A DNA stretch of 64,000 bases, from contig DXIH01000171.1 in NCBI GenBank assembly GCA_019112965.1, positions 1-64,000 on the forward strand, in the 5' to 3' direction. Source of the stretch: Candidatus Sphingomonas excrementigallinarum. GTDB lineage: Bacteria; Pseudomonadota; Alphaproteobacteria; Sphingomonadales; Sphingomonadaceae. A program made the translations under genes and the position numbers. Below, piece by piece: positions 35,493-44,197 of this stretch (positions are counted from its first letter, which is position 1; each line of letters starts with the position of its first letter). The notes under the pieces are model-generated. The model was not told the origin of the DNA. It saw only the letters and a program-made list of their open reading frames with translations, and did no database searches.

Positions 35493-35965
35493 CCGCACTC
35501 TCCCGCGCAACCACGCTATCAGGGCCAGCCGTCACCCATTACCGCCATTATGTCGGACATTTGATTTGGTGCAAGCACTGTATTGCATCTGCGCCGAGAC
35601 TCTTCTCATGACAGGATAAGGCACTCTATTTAGGCGACGGCGGAGAACCTTTACCGCTAGTGATGCTTCGGTGATTTTGCGAGCGGTTCGGTTGCGTCAT
35701 GGCACAATAAGCAAGGACTTCTCCGTTGATCGTGATTCGACTCTGTTAGCGCTATTTGTCCAACCTCATTTGACCATCAAAGAGGTCCGGCTGCACAGAG
35801 ATAGAGATTATATATCTGAAATACAGGAATATTATTCTTATCAAATCCCATTATCTTCCAATGGTGAATCCAATTGTCGGGCAAGTGATTTGTTGTCAGG
35901 ATGCGGCTGGCGGATGACGGCATGTGGACAAGGTCGCACCGCAACACTCGGAGAGGAGTTGAGCG
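35493..35965. promoter_or_regulatory. AT-richer divergent region between the two GH43 genes
   Basis: No convincing gene is present in 473 bases. From about 35690 to 35900 the sequence is visibly richer in A and T than the rest of the window (for example GATTATATATCTGAAATACA at 35806-35825). An open frame crossing it has no ribosome-binding site and no recognisable protein. The region must carry promoters for both flanking genes. A strong GGAGAGGAG ribosome-binding site precedes 35966. Confidence 0.5.
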
Positions 35966-37351
35966 ATGGGCAGATTTCATGTCGTCCGCATGGGCCTAGC
36001 GGCTTGCGCGTTAATGGGTTCGGCCGCCATCGGCCAGAATGTCGCTGTCAATAACGGGTCCCCGTTCACCACCACGACCGGCGATGCGATCCAGGCACAT
36101 GGTGCGGGCATCATCAAGGTTGGCAATTATTATTACATGCTGGGCGAAAATCGCGACGGCTGGCTGTTCAAGGCGGTGTCGATGTATCGCTCGACCGATT
36201 TGAAGAGCTGGGAATTTCGCCGCGACATCCTGACGCGCAATTCGGCGACCAGCCTGAACACCTCGAACATCGAACGGCCCAAGGTCATCTATAACGCCGC
36301 GACCAGGAAATACGTGCTGTGGGCGCACAAGGAAAACGGCCAGGATTATGGCGAGGCGCGGGTTGTCGTCGCGACGTCGGACACGGTCGACGGCAATTAC
36401 ACCTATCTCAGCGAGTTCCGGCCGCTGAACTACGAATCGCGCGACATGACGCTGTTCGCCGATACCGATGGCAATGCCTATCTGATCTCGGCCGCCGCCA
36501 GCAATTACGACCTGAACATCTACAAGCTCAACAGCAGCTATACCGGCATCGACTCGCTGGTGACCGTGCTGCAGGGCTATCATCGCGAAGCGCCTGCCGT
36601 CTTCAAGCGCAACGGCGTGTATTTCCTCATCACCTCAGCCGCGACCGGGTGGAATCCGAACCAGGCCGCGTACCAGACCGCGTCGAGCATGGCCGGGCCG
36701 TGGACCGCGCCGCAGGGCTTCGGTGATCCGCGCACCTATAATTCGCAGTCCACCTATGTGCAGCCGGTGCAGGGCAGTGGTGGGACCTCTTATCTCTATC
36801 TCGGCGATCGCTGGGGACCAGCGACCGGGCAGCAGCCGAATGACTCCACCTATGTCTGGCTGCCGCTGACCTTCTCCAGCGCGACCTCGGTCGACATGCC
36901 GACGTCGTCACAGATCACGGTCAATGCCAGCACGGGCACGATCAGCAATGGCTATAGCGGCACGACGCTGGCGATGATGAAGGTCGCCTCCAGCGGGTTG
37001 TGCGCCAATGTCGCCAACCAGTCGCGCGATTATGAATCCGGTATCATCCAGTGGGATTGCGACGGTGCGCCCAACGCCAAGGTCGAGCGGCGCCCGTCCG
37101 GCAACTATACCCAATATGTCTTCCAGCAGAGCGGACTGTGCCTGGCGGAGGCGACCAATGGCAGCGACGTCGTCCAGACGACCTGCAACATCGGCACGCG
37201 CGCCGAATGGTCGGTATCGGGAACGGCGATCGTCAACCGCGCCAGTGGGCGTTGTCTGAACGTGTCGGGGGACTCGCGCGATCGCGGCGGCAAGCTGATC
37301 ACCTGGCCGTGCAGCGGCGCGATCAACGAACGCTGGTCGTTCGTGTCGTGA
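35966..37351 (+). CDS. Exported GH43 (exo-beta-1,3-galactanase-like) with C-terminal ricin-type lectin domain
   Basis: A 461-residue protein with signal peptide (ends SAAIGQ). Residues about 30-325 form a GH43 propeller like subfamily 24 galactan beta-1,3-galactosidases: GDAIQAHGAGIIKVGNYYYM, LGENRDGW, MYRSTDLKSWEF, NIERPKVIYNAATRKYVLWA and YHREAPAVFKRNGVYFLITS. Residues about 335-461 form a ricin-type beta-trefoil (CBM13) with repeats SGLCANV, SGLCLAEA and SGRCLNVSG and an ERWSF end. This suggests attack on arabinogalactan side chains. It is translationally coupled (GTGA) to the following small gene. Confidence 0.85.
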   Translation: MGRFHVVRMGLAACALMGSAAIGQNVAVNNGSPFTTTTGDAIQAHGAGIIKVGNYYYMLGENRDGWLFKAVSMYRSTDLKSWEFRRDILTRNSATSLNTSNIERPKVIYNAATRKYVLWAHKENGQDYGEARVVVATSDTVDGNYTYLSEFRPLNYESRDMTLFADTDGNAYLISAAASNYDLNIYKLNSSYTGIDSLVTVLQGYHREAPAVFKRNGVYFLITSAATGWNPNQAAYQTASSMAGPWTAPQGFGDPRTYNSQSTYVQPVQGSGGTSYLYLGDRWGPATGQQPNDSTYVWLPLTFSSATSVDMPTSSQITVNASTGTISNGYSGTTLAMMKVASSGLCANVANQSRDYESGIIQWDCDGAPNAKVERRPSGNYTQYVFQQSGLCLAEATNGSDVVQTTCNIGTRAEWSVSGTAIVNRASGRCLNVSGDSRDRGGKLITWPCSGAINERWSFVS

Positions 37352-37926
37352 GGCGGGCCCGTCGCTGGCCCCTGGCGCTGGGGGCGACCGCGATCGGTCT
37401 GGCGGCGTTGGCCGGGGGATTATGGCGGACCCATGGGCCAGCGCCGACGTCCCGTCCGACGACGATCGCGGTGGTCGGTGGAGCGACGCCTGCCGCCTCC
37501 GCACCCGTCGTCGTTGCCCACGCCCCGGTGGCGGCTCCCGCCGCCCCGCCGGTCACCACCGCCGCGCGCAAGCCCCATGTCGCGCAGGCCTTGGCGCGCA
37601 GCGACTCCGATACCCGGCACGTCGCCGAGCTGATGCAGCAGCAGCCCCGCGACGTGCGCGGCGACGCCATAGAGGAACGGGTGCGCACCGCGTTCAGCGG
37701 CCATTTCGCCGGTCGCGTCCTGGGCGAGGTGAAGGTCGCCTGCACCATCACGCTGTGCGAAGTGTCGGGCACGGCGAACGGCGATCCCGAAGCGGCACGC
37801 GCCGCATTCCGTGCACCTGCGGTGCAGCAGGCCTTTGCCGCGATCGGCTATTCGGGGGGCGAGGAAGTCGTCGCCGGTCACGACGGACAGACGGACTTCG
37901 TCTTCTACGTCAACCGCGAGGCCTGA
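37348..37926 (+). CDS. Hypothetical membrane-anchored or exported protein
   Basis: A 192-residue protein starting at a GTG that overlaps the previous stop; no other start fits as well. Residues about 8-24 form a hydrophobic segment (WPLALGATAIGLAALAG), followed by an Ala/Pro/Val-rich linker to about residue 75 and a compact C-terminal domain with two Cys close together (VKVACTITLCEVSG) and VQQAFAAIGYSGGEEV. I do not recognise the family. The coupling suggests it is made with the GH43 galactanase-like enzyme. It ends just before a hairpin shared with the converging halogenase gene. Confidence 0.65.
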   Translation: MRRARRWPLALGATAIGLAALAGGLWRTHGPAPTSRPTTIAVVGGATPAASAPVVVAHAPVAAPAAPPVTTAARKPHVAQALARSDSDTRHVAELMQQQPRDVRGDAIEERVRTAFSGHFAGRVLGEVKVACTITLCEVSGTANGDPEAARAAFRAPAVQQAFAAIGYSGGEEVVAGHDGQTDFVFYVNREA

Positions 37927-37938
37927 CGCAGCCTACGC

Positions 37939-37966
37939 CTCCGGCCCGGATCAATTCCGGGCGGAG
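37939..37966. terminator. Possible two-way hairpin between convergent genes
   Basis: CTCCGGCCCGGA and TCCGGGCGGAG form a stem of about 11 pairs with a short AT loop. It overlaps the last codons of the halogenase gene and lies 12 bases after the stop at 37926. No T-tract is present on either strand. Confidence 0.4.
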
Positions 37967-39459
37967 CAATGGCGTGCGATGAAGTCGGCATGGGTTGGCA
38001 TGTGTCCGGTCGCCGCCTGCGTCACTGTCGCGATCCGGCCGAGGCGCGCGCGGATCTCGTCCAGCGGCATGGCTTGCGCCAGCGGATCATGGCCGCTGGC
38101 GACCAGTCCCTGTCCGTCCATCACCGCCAGCCAGCTGGTCTTGGTGAACAACTCGTCCGCCTCGCGATAGACGCGCCCCGTCCGCGCATGGATCGCCAGC
38201 CGTTCGGCCAGCGTGTCGGGAATCGCCATGCTCGCCAGCTCGCGCCAATAGGTGGTGTCGCGCCGCTCGGTGGCGTGGAAATGCAGGATCAGGAAGTCGC
38301 GGACGCTGTCGAACTCCGCCGCCATCAACCGGTTGTAGCGGCGCGTGTCCGCTGGCTCGAACGCCCGGGTGGGCAGCATCTCCAACAGGCGCGCGATCCC
38401 CGCCTGGATCAGGTGGATGCTGGTCGACTCGAGCGGTTCCAAGAACCCCCCGGCCAATCCGAGCGCGACGCAATTCCCGATCCAGAAGCGGTCGCGCCGT
38501 CCGGTGCGGAAGCGCAAGGGGCGCGGATCGGCCAGCGGCGTGCCGTCCAGATGCGCGAGGAGCGTCGCGACCGCTTCGTCGTCGGACAGATGACGGCTGG
38601 CATAGACCAGGCCGTTGCCGGTGCGATGCTGTAGCGGGATACGCCATTGCCACCCTGCGCCATGCGCGGTCGAGCGGGTGAAGGGCGTCGGCGGCCCGAC
38701 ATTGGCGGTAGGCACCGCGACCGCACGGTCATTGGGCAGCCAATGGCCCCAATCCTCGAACTCGGTCCCCATCGCACCCTCGATCAGCAGGCCGCGAAAG
38801 CCCGAACAGTCGATGAACAGGTCGGCGGCGATCCGGCGGCCATCGGCCAGCACCATCGCCTGGATAAAGTCGCGCGGCCCGCCGCGTTCGACCGACACCA
38901 CGCGGCCTTCCTCGCGGCGGACGCCAGCGGCTTCGGCATGGCCGCGCAGGAAGCGGGCATAGAGCCCCGCGTCGAAGTGAAAGGCATAGCCGATATGCGC
39001 GAGCGGCGTGTTGCCCGGCTGGGGCCGCATGAACCGGCCGGTACGCGCGGCGGCCGCGCAGATCGAATAGGCCTCGAGCGGGAGCGCTTCACCCGCCAGC
39101 TGCAGCCGCTGCCACATCGCCTCGAACGGGACGGCACCCTTGTCGATGCCGTAAACGCCAAAGGGGTGAAAATAACGATGGCCGGGGCGCAGCCAGTCGA
39201 CGAACTCGATCCCCAGCTTGAACGTGCCTTGCGTCGCGCGGACGAAATCATCCTCGTCGATGCCGAGCAGCGCGTTGAAGGCCTGGATCGGCGGGATGGT
39301 CGCCTCGCCGACGCCGACGGTGCCGATCTCTTCGGACTCGACCAGGGTGATCGCCGGGCCATGCGGCCCCAGCACGCGGGCGAGCGCGGCGGCCGCCATC
39401 CAACCGGCGGTCCCCCCGCCGATGATCGCGATCCGGCCGATAGGCGCGTCGTCGGTCAT
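37951..39459 (-). CDS. FAD-dependent tryptophan-halogenase-family protein
   Basis: A 502-residue flavoprotein. IAIIGGGTAGWMAAAALAR near residues 10-28 is the FAD loop of the family, GVGEATIPP follows, TFKLGIEFVDW contains the position of the catalytic Lys of PrnA-type halogenases, and WQWRIPLQHRTG carries the WxWxIP signature. It could halogenate indole or a related aromatic, but members of this clade beside TonB receptors in Caulobacter and Sphingomonas have, as far as I know, no proven substrate. Start at 39459 overlaps the upstream DUF6445 stop (ATGA), so the two are coupled. Confidence 0.88.
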   Translation of the reverse strand: MTDDAPIGRIAIIGGGTAGWMAAAALARVLGPHGPAITLVESEEIGTVGVGEATIPPIQAFNALLGIDEDDFVRATQGTFKLGIEFVDWLRPGHRYFHPFGVYGIDKGAVPFEAMWQRLQLAGEALPLEAYSICAAAARTGRFMRPQPGNTPLAHIGYAFHFDAGLYARFLRGHAEAAGVRREEGRVVSVERGGPRDFIQAMVLADGRRIAADLFIDCSGFRGLLIEGAMGTEFEDWGHWLPNDRAVAVPTANVGPPTPFTRSTAHGAGWQWRIPLQHRTGNGLVYASRHLSDDEAVATLLAHLDGTPLADPRPLRFRTGRRDRFWIGNCVALGLAGGFLEPLESTSIHLIQAGIARLLEMLPTRAFEPADTRRYNRLMAAEFDSVRDFLILHFHATERRDTTYWRELASMAIPDTLAERLAIHARTGRVYREADELFTKTSWLAVMDGQGLVASGHDPLAQAMPLDEIRARLGRIATVTQAATGHMPTHADFIARHCSARN

Positions 39460-40172
39460 GCGGCGAGCCTGCATTGCAGGAACAGATTGCCGGTCAGCCG
39501 CCCCGTCCTGGGGGCGTCGGCCTGGGCGGGCAGGCGGGTGATCCGTCCTGAATGCAGCAGGTTCGCCCGGTACAGGATCAGCCGGTCGGGCTTGGCGGAA
39601 ACGGCGTCGATCACCTCGAACGCGGCATCGCCATCGGTGCAATAGCCTGGCGGCGGTGGCGGGTCGCTTTCGCGCGCGGCATGATACCGGGGCAGGCGCG
39701 CGGCATCCAGCGTCTCGAAGCCGGTGGCGCGGTGGCGGAAAAAGGCGGTGCCGTCGTCATTGTCCGGCGACAGGAAATGGACGGTGGCGAATTGCAGCCG
39801 GTCGGCGGTGTCGACGTGCGGCACGCGTTGATCCTCGCTGAGCAGGGCGGGATCGGTGGTGACCAGCGAGAAATTGCCGCGCGCGCGGGCGGGGCGAACG
39901 GCGGCGCCGGTGAAGTGGGTCGCGATCAAGGGCAGGACGCGTCGCACCATCGCATCGATATAGGCGAGCGGAGCGGGGCCGAGCAGGCCGGGATAGCCGC
40001 TGCCCATCGTGGCGGCGGGGGCGAATTCGGAGCGCGTCGCGGCAAAATCGCGCAATTGGTCGAGCCATCCGGTCGCGCGGTCGAGGATCACCACCGGCTC
40101 GCCTTCATGGCCGATATGGCGGACGGTCAGGACGGCATCGGCCGCAAATTCCAGCGCGGGCGCGGTTGCCAT
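39456..40172 (-). CDS. DUF6445-family protein (2OG-Fe oxygenase-like fold)
   Basis: A 238-residue soluble protein. YPGLLGPAPLAYIDAMVRRV, FSLVTTDPALLSEDQRVPHV followed by DTADRLQFATVHFL, GTAFFRHRATGFETL and DRLILYRANLLHSGRI are features of DUF6445, which resembles Fe(II)/2-oxoglutarate oxygenases: the HVD and LHSG motifs could supply the His-Asp-His metal triad. It is coupled to the halogenase and follows the TonB receptor gene, a grouping seen in many sphingomonads. The function is unknown. A TAGGA ribosome-binding site lies eight bases before the start. Confidence 0.83.
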   Translation of the reverse strand: MATAPALEFAADAVLTVRHIGHEGEPVVILDRATGWLDQLRDFAATRSEFAPAATMGSGYPGLLGPAPLAYIDAMVRRVLPLIATHFTGAAVRPARARGNFSLVTTDPALLSEDQRVPHVDTADRLQFATVHFLSPDNDDGTAFFRHRATGFETLDAARLPRYHAARESDPPPPPGYCTDGDAAFEVIDAVSAKPDRLILYRANLLHSGRITRLPAQADAPRTGRLTGNLFLQCRLAA

Positions 40173-40192
40173 GATCGTTCCTACCCCTGACG

Positions 40193-40233
40193 AAAAAATG
40201 CCGGCATGATCCGATAGTCAGACCATGCCGGCA
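40193..40233 (-). terminator. Intrinsic terminator after the TonB receptor, before DUF6445
   Basis: On the minus strand a perfect 10-base stem TGCCGGCATG/CATGCCGGCA with a 15-base loop is followed by six T residues. It lies nine bases after the receptor stop and just upstream of the DUF6445 ribosome-binding site, so it could set the ratio of receptor to downstream enzymes by partial termination. Confidence 0.85.
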
Positions 40234-40241
40234 GGCGGGGA

Positions 40242-43100
40242 TCAATAGGTTGCGCGGAGCGAAAGGCCGAAGCGACGATCGTTCAGCTGATATTGCAGCG
40301 GCTGACCCTGAGTGCCGATATACGTGACGTTCATCCGGTTGGTCAGGTTCACCGCATCGGCGGAGACCGCGATGTGGCTGTTCACGTTGACGCTGATCGA
40401 CGCATCGAGCGAGGCATAGGGCTTGGCATATTGCGGCTGGTTGGTACCCGCGCCGAACGTCTGGTCGAGATAGCTCGACCGCCAATTATAGGCGAGACGC
40501 GCGGTCAGCGGTCCCTTTTCGTACAATCCGATCAGGTTGTAATTGTGCTTCGACAGCTTCTCCAGCGGCAGCTGGGTCTGGCCGGAACCGGCGACGGCGA
40601 ACGGGTTGGTGACGTTCGAGTCGACATAGGTGTAGTTCGCCTGCAGGCCAAAGCCGCTGAGCAGGCCCGGCAGGAAGTCGAAGAACTGCTGATAGCCGAT
40701 TTCGGCGCCCTTGACCGTGCCGTTGCCCGAGTTCAGCACCGTGCTGACGTCATAGGCGCGACCCTGGAAGGTCTGGACCAAAGTGCCGCTCGCCAGGAAC
40801 CCGTTGACCTTCTTGTAGAACAGGCCGCCGGTCAGCGAACCCGCCGGGGCGAAATACCATTCCGCGGTCAGGTCGAAATTGTCCGAGGCGATGGGCCGCA
40901 GCCGCGGATTGCCCGAGCTGGCGCTCGGCCGTCCCGTGATCGGGTTGACCTGATTCGGATTGTTCAGCGTCAGGTTGGTCGACAACTGGTCGAAGTTCGG
41001 CCGCGCCAGCCCCTTGGAATAGGCGAAGCGCATCTGGAACTGATCGGTGATCTGCGCGCGCAGGTTCACGCTCGGCAAGGCGCGGCTGTAGCTGTTCTTG
41101 ATCGACAGCGGCGACGTCGTGCCGTTCGAATTGAACTGCGTGCCGAACGAGGTCACGTCGGTCTTGACCAGCCGCACGCCCAGGTTGCCGTCGAAGCGGA
41201 CATCGCCCGCCGCGAACTCGTAATCGACCGCGCCCCAGGCCGTATAGGTCTTCTCGGTCTGCGCGTTGAGGTCGCCCGGGGTGAAGGCGTCCTTGGTCTT
41301 CGCGCCGAACAGCGCATAGAGCGCCTTGGTCTGCGCCCAGACATTGCCGGTCGCGGCGCTGCTGCCGCCCGGGAAGGCCGGATAGAGAAGGCCGCCGGTC
41401 ACGCTGCGCCCGTCGAAGAAGTGCGGCGACGGCGCTGGCATGGACAGCTGCGGATTGCGGGTCAATGGGATCAGCGGCGTGCCGTCCTTCGCCGAGCAGG
41501 TCGGATCGGGGCCGGTGGCATAGAGGCAGACGCCGTTCCAGGTTCCGCGCAGGTCGATCGTATTGCCCGAATAGCGCGCACCGCCGCGCAGCTTCTTCAG
41601 GACCCCGCCCTCCAGATCATATTCGATGTCATAGGCCAGCGCGAGCGTATCGGCGTCGTTGCGCTGCAACGCATCGGCGATGAACGAGGTCGCATAGTTG
41701 GCCGGGTTGGTCAGCAGCGCCTTGTCGCGCACATCCCATTGCGGACGCTTGCCGCGCAGGTCGAAGTCGATGATCGAGGGATGCGGCGACCCCGTCGGCG
41801 TGTTCTGCCCGGCCGCCGTGAACAGCGTCAGGACGTTGCCGTTGCGATCGGCATTGTAATAGCTCTTGAGATACTGCGCATCAAAATGCACCTTGGCGCG
41901 CGGTGTCGCCTGCCAGTCCACGCCCAGCGTGAAATTCTGGCTCTGGCTCCACAGTTGCTGGTCGAAGCGGCCGGTCTCGAAATTCTGCCGCTGCAGCGAA
42001 CCCGAGGTCGCATAGCCTTCGCTGTTGAAGGTGAACGGCGCACCCGGCAGCGGGTCGGACTGGGTGCCCCCATTGACCGTGTAGTAATAGGCGCCGCGAC
42101 GATTGAACCAGTATTTGGCCAGCTGATACTGGCCGGTGACGCGAAGATTGTCGGCGGCCTGCCACTGGATCGCCGCTGCGACGCCCAGGCGCTTGCGATC
42201 GCCCAGATCGTCATAGACCTGCAGGCCCATGGGCGCCTTGGCATTGGCGGGCGCACCGGCAATCGATCCCGCCGGGATCGGCTGTTGCGGATTGGCGAGG
42301 ATGCCGTCCTGGCGGTAATGCGCGGTCGAGTAGACCGCGTTGACGAGAATGCCGACCTCGCCGATGCCGGTGTCGAAACGATTGCTGTACAGGCCCGAGG
42401 CCGAATAGCCGAACTTGTCGACACGGTCGTAATAGTTGCCGCGTACGGTGCCGCTGATCGTCTGGCCCGGCTGATCGAACGGCAGGCGCGTGCGCAGATT
42501 GACCGCGGCACCGACACCGCCCTCGATGATGCTGGCGGGCGCATTCTTGTAGACGTCGATCCCTGCGAGCAGTTCGGGCGGAATGCCCTCCAGGTCGAAG
42601 GCGCGGCCGCCCGACGCCGAATAGATGGCGCGGCCGTCGAGGAAGTTCTGCACCTGCGTCAGGCCGCGCACCGTGATGGCGGGCGAGGTGCGGTGGTCGA
42701 AGTCGGTCGCGCCTTCGCCGTAACGGCGCTGGATCTGGACGCCGGTGATGCGCTGCAGCGCTTCGGTCGTGTTGGCATCGGGCAGCTTGCCGATATCCTG
42801 CGCCTGCACCGAATCGATGATCTGATTGGCATTGCGCTTCAACGCCTGGGCGGAGCGCAGTGATTCACGCACGCCCGTCACCACGATATCCTGTTCGGAG
42901 ACGCCCTGCTGCTGTGCGACCTGGGTGACGTTCAACGAGCCGGTCGGGGCGTTGGGGTCGCGGCCTTTTTCGACCTGTACATCGGCACCCTGTTGTGGTG
43001 GTGGCGCGGCGACCTGCGCAGTGGCCGTGCCGCTCAAACCGACCGCGGCGATCGCGATCAAGGATGCGCCGAACAGACGGCGCGATGCAACATCTCGCAT
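40242..43100 (-). CDS. TonB-dependent receptor (Caulobacter/Sphingomonas carbohydrate type)
   Basis: A 952-residue outer-membrane receptor with a GGAGGGGG ribosome-binding site seven bases before the start. Signal peptide ends TATAQ. The TonB box and plug show QDIVVTGVRESLRSAQALKR, NANQIIDSVQAQDIGKLPDA and TEALQRITGVQIQR, the hallmark opening of the large receptor subfamily found in glycan loci of Caulobacterales and Sphingomonadales. The barrel ends in SLRATY. Its neighbours are DUF6445 and a halogenase downstream and GH43 enzymes further along, so a plant polysaccharide fragment is a plausible ligand. Confidence 0.92.
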   Translation of the reverse strand: MRDVASRRLFGASLIAIAAVGLSGTATAQVAAPPPQQGADVQVEKGRDPNAPTGSLNVTQVAQQQGVSEQDIVVTGVRESLRSAQALKRNANQIIDSVQAQDIGKLPDANTTEALQRITGVQIQRRYGEGATDFDHRTSPAITVRGLTQVQNFLDGRAIYSASGGRAFDLEGIPPELLAGIDVYKNAPASIIEGGVGAAVNLRTRLPFDQPGQTISGTVRGNYYDRVDKFGYSASGLYSNRFDTGIGEVGILVNAVYSTAHYRQDGILANPQQPIPAGSIAGAPANAKAPMGLQVYDDLGDRKRLGVAAAIQWQAADNLRVTGQYQLAKYWFNRRGAYYYTVNGGTQSDPLPGAPFTFNSEGYATSGSLQRQNFETGRFDQQLWSQSQNFTLGVDWQATPRAKVHFDAQYLKSYYNADRNGNVLTLFTAAGQNTPTGSPHPSIIDFDLRGKRPQWDVRDKALLTNPANYATSFIADALQRNDADTLALAYDIEYDLEGGVLKKLRGGARYSGNTIDLRGTWNGVCLYATGPDPTCSAKDGTPLIPLTRNPQLSMPAPSPHFFDGRSVTGGLLYPAFPGGSSAATGNVWAQTKALYALFGAKTKDAFTPGDLNAQTEKTYTAWGAVDYEFAAGDVRFDGNLGVRLVKTDVTSFGTQFNSNGTTSPLSIKNSYSRALPSVNLRAQITDQFQMRFAYSKGLARPNFDQLSTNLTLNNPNQVNPITGRPSASSGNPRLRPIASDNFDLTAEWYFAPAGSLTGGLFYKKVNGFLASGTLVQTFQGRAYDVSTVLNSGNGTVKGAEIGYQQFFDFLPGLLSGFGLQANYTYVDSNVTNPFAVAGSGQTQLPLEKLSKHNYNLIGLYEKGPLTARLAYNWRSSYLDQTFGAGTNQPQYAKPYASLDASISVNVNSHIAVSADAVNLTNRMNVTYIGTQGQPLQYQLNDRRFGLSLRATY

Positions 43101-43791
43101 ATATCATCCCCCTCCATGTACGTCCGCTATGATGCGGCTCGACGCTTAGGTGGCATAAATTTAGTTGACTGACAAATGAAATTGCATGGGCGCCGCGATG
43201 ATGCCGTTCGGCAGGCAAGGTCATGGATTTGTTCAATTATCTCCAAAAATGGACTTTGTAGGGCGCTTCGATTGTCAGTCCATAGGGCGGTTTCTGACGT
43301 CAGGCAGAGGTTCTGCCCTATCAGAAACAGGCTGATCTCATTTGCCATTTTGAAGGTTTATTAGTGAGAGCGGGTCGCCCGCTGCTCGAAAGGGCCTCAG
43401 GCATCACCAAATAGCAGATATCAGGCCTGAACTAGCCGAGTTTCCAATCCGACAGTTTGTGTTGCTGAAGGCCGATTCGCAATTAAGTCAGACAAAAGTA
43501 TGCGACGGGCGCATCGATCATTTTGGTGGGCGATGGCGGGACGGACATGCCGTCCTCGCTCATGTCGCGCATCGGTATCGTTTCACGCTCGGTCGAAGAT
43601 CCCGCGACCTACCGGCAGGAGCGCCACATGGCATCGTGCCTGCGCATCGGAAAGGGGACCTTGCATGCATGATCGGGCAGGCCAGATTTCCGCCTTGGCA
43701 AAGGCCGGGAGCGCTATGACGATGAAGATTCACGCGCTTGCCGCGCCAGCGAACGTTCGCTGCGCGTTACGGACGATCATCGGGTCAGCGA
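43101..43791. other. Long intergenic region upstream of the TonB receptor, no gene recognised
   Basis: About 690 bases. The first 350, next to the receptor start, are AT-richer than the surroundings (for example CATAAATTTAGTTGACTGAC at 43153-43172) and probably hold its promoter and regulator sites. The remainder contains short open frames on the plus strand, including a possible 41-codon one at 43547-43672, none with a family I can name. A decayed gene is possible. Confidence 0.5.
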
Positions 43792-44151
43792 TTACGCCCG
43801 GTAGCGAAGCGTGTTCGCAAATCCCTCATTTGCCTTCGTCATCTTCGCGATCTTGCGCAGGTGCGCGCGGACGTTGCGGTCGTAACGGCGATCGTCGTGG
43901 ATTCCGGTGGCCCGGTATTCCTCCTGACCCAGCAGCGTCTTGATGTGTGCGGCAAAGGCGGCGGCGTCATCGGCATGGCCCCCGACCTGCAAGGCGCGGC
44001 AGACCCATTCTTCCGCCGCCGCCGCGTCATAGTCGCCTTCCGCCCCATAGCCGCGCCTGTCGGCCGCGGCCTGGTCGAGCCTTGCCGCCGCCAATCGCCG
44101 GTCCAGCCACGTCCGGACCAGGCCACCATCCCACGCTGCCACATCATTCAT
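43792..44151 (-). CDS. Hypothetical protein, about 119 residues
   Basis: A soluble, largely helical protein. The N-terminal half is Ala/Asp-rich (LDRRLAAARLDQAAADRRGY), the C-terminal half basic (HDDRRYDRNVRAHLRKIAKM). The start at 44151 avoids overlap with the upstream DUF1206 gene; the open frame extends further. There is one Cys (WVCRALQVGG). No family recognised. Position downstream of DUF1206 in the same direction suggests a shared transcript. Confidence 0.6.
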   Translation of the reverse strand: MNDVAAWDGGLVRTWLDRRLAAARLDQAAADRRGYGAEGDYDAAAAEEWVCRALQVGGHADDAAAFAAHIKTLLGQEEYRATGIHDDRRYDRNVRAHLRKIAKMTKANEGFANTLRYRA

Positions 44152-44197
44152 CCATCGGCTCTTTGGGCCGGGGGGCCTGCAGGTCAATAGCCCGGCG

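Noticed and set aside
35671..36054. Plus-strand 127-codon frame before the GH43/ricin gene
   Set aside because: It overlaps the GH43 signal peptide in another frame, lacks a ribosome-binding site and crosses the AT-rich control region.
37951..40172. Natural-product gene cluster around the halogenase
   Set aside because: There is no NRPS, PKS, prenyltransferase or other assembly gene. The context is a TonB receptor and glycan enzymes, so a classical biosynthetic cluster is not supported.
43459..43943. Plus-strand open frames at 43459-43719 and 43500-43943 as genes
   Set aside because: They overlap each other in different frames, have no ribosome-binding site or known motif, and the second runs antisense into the gene at 43792-44151.
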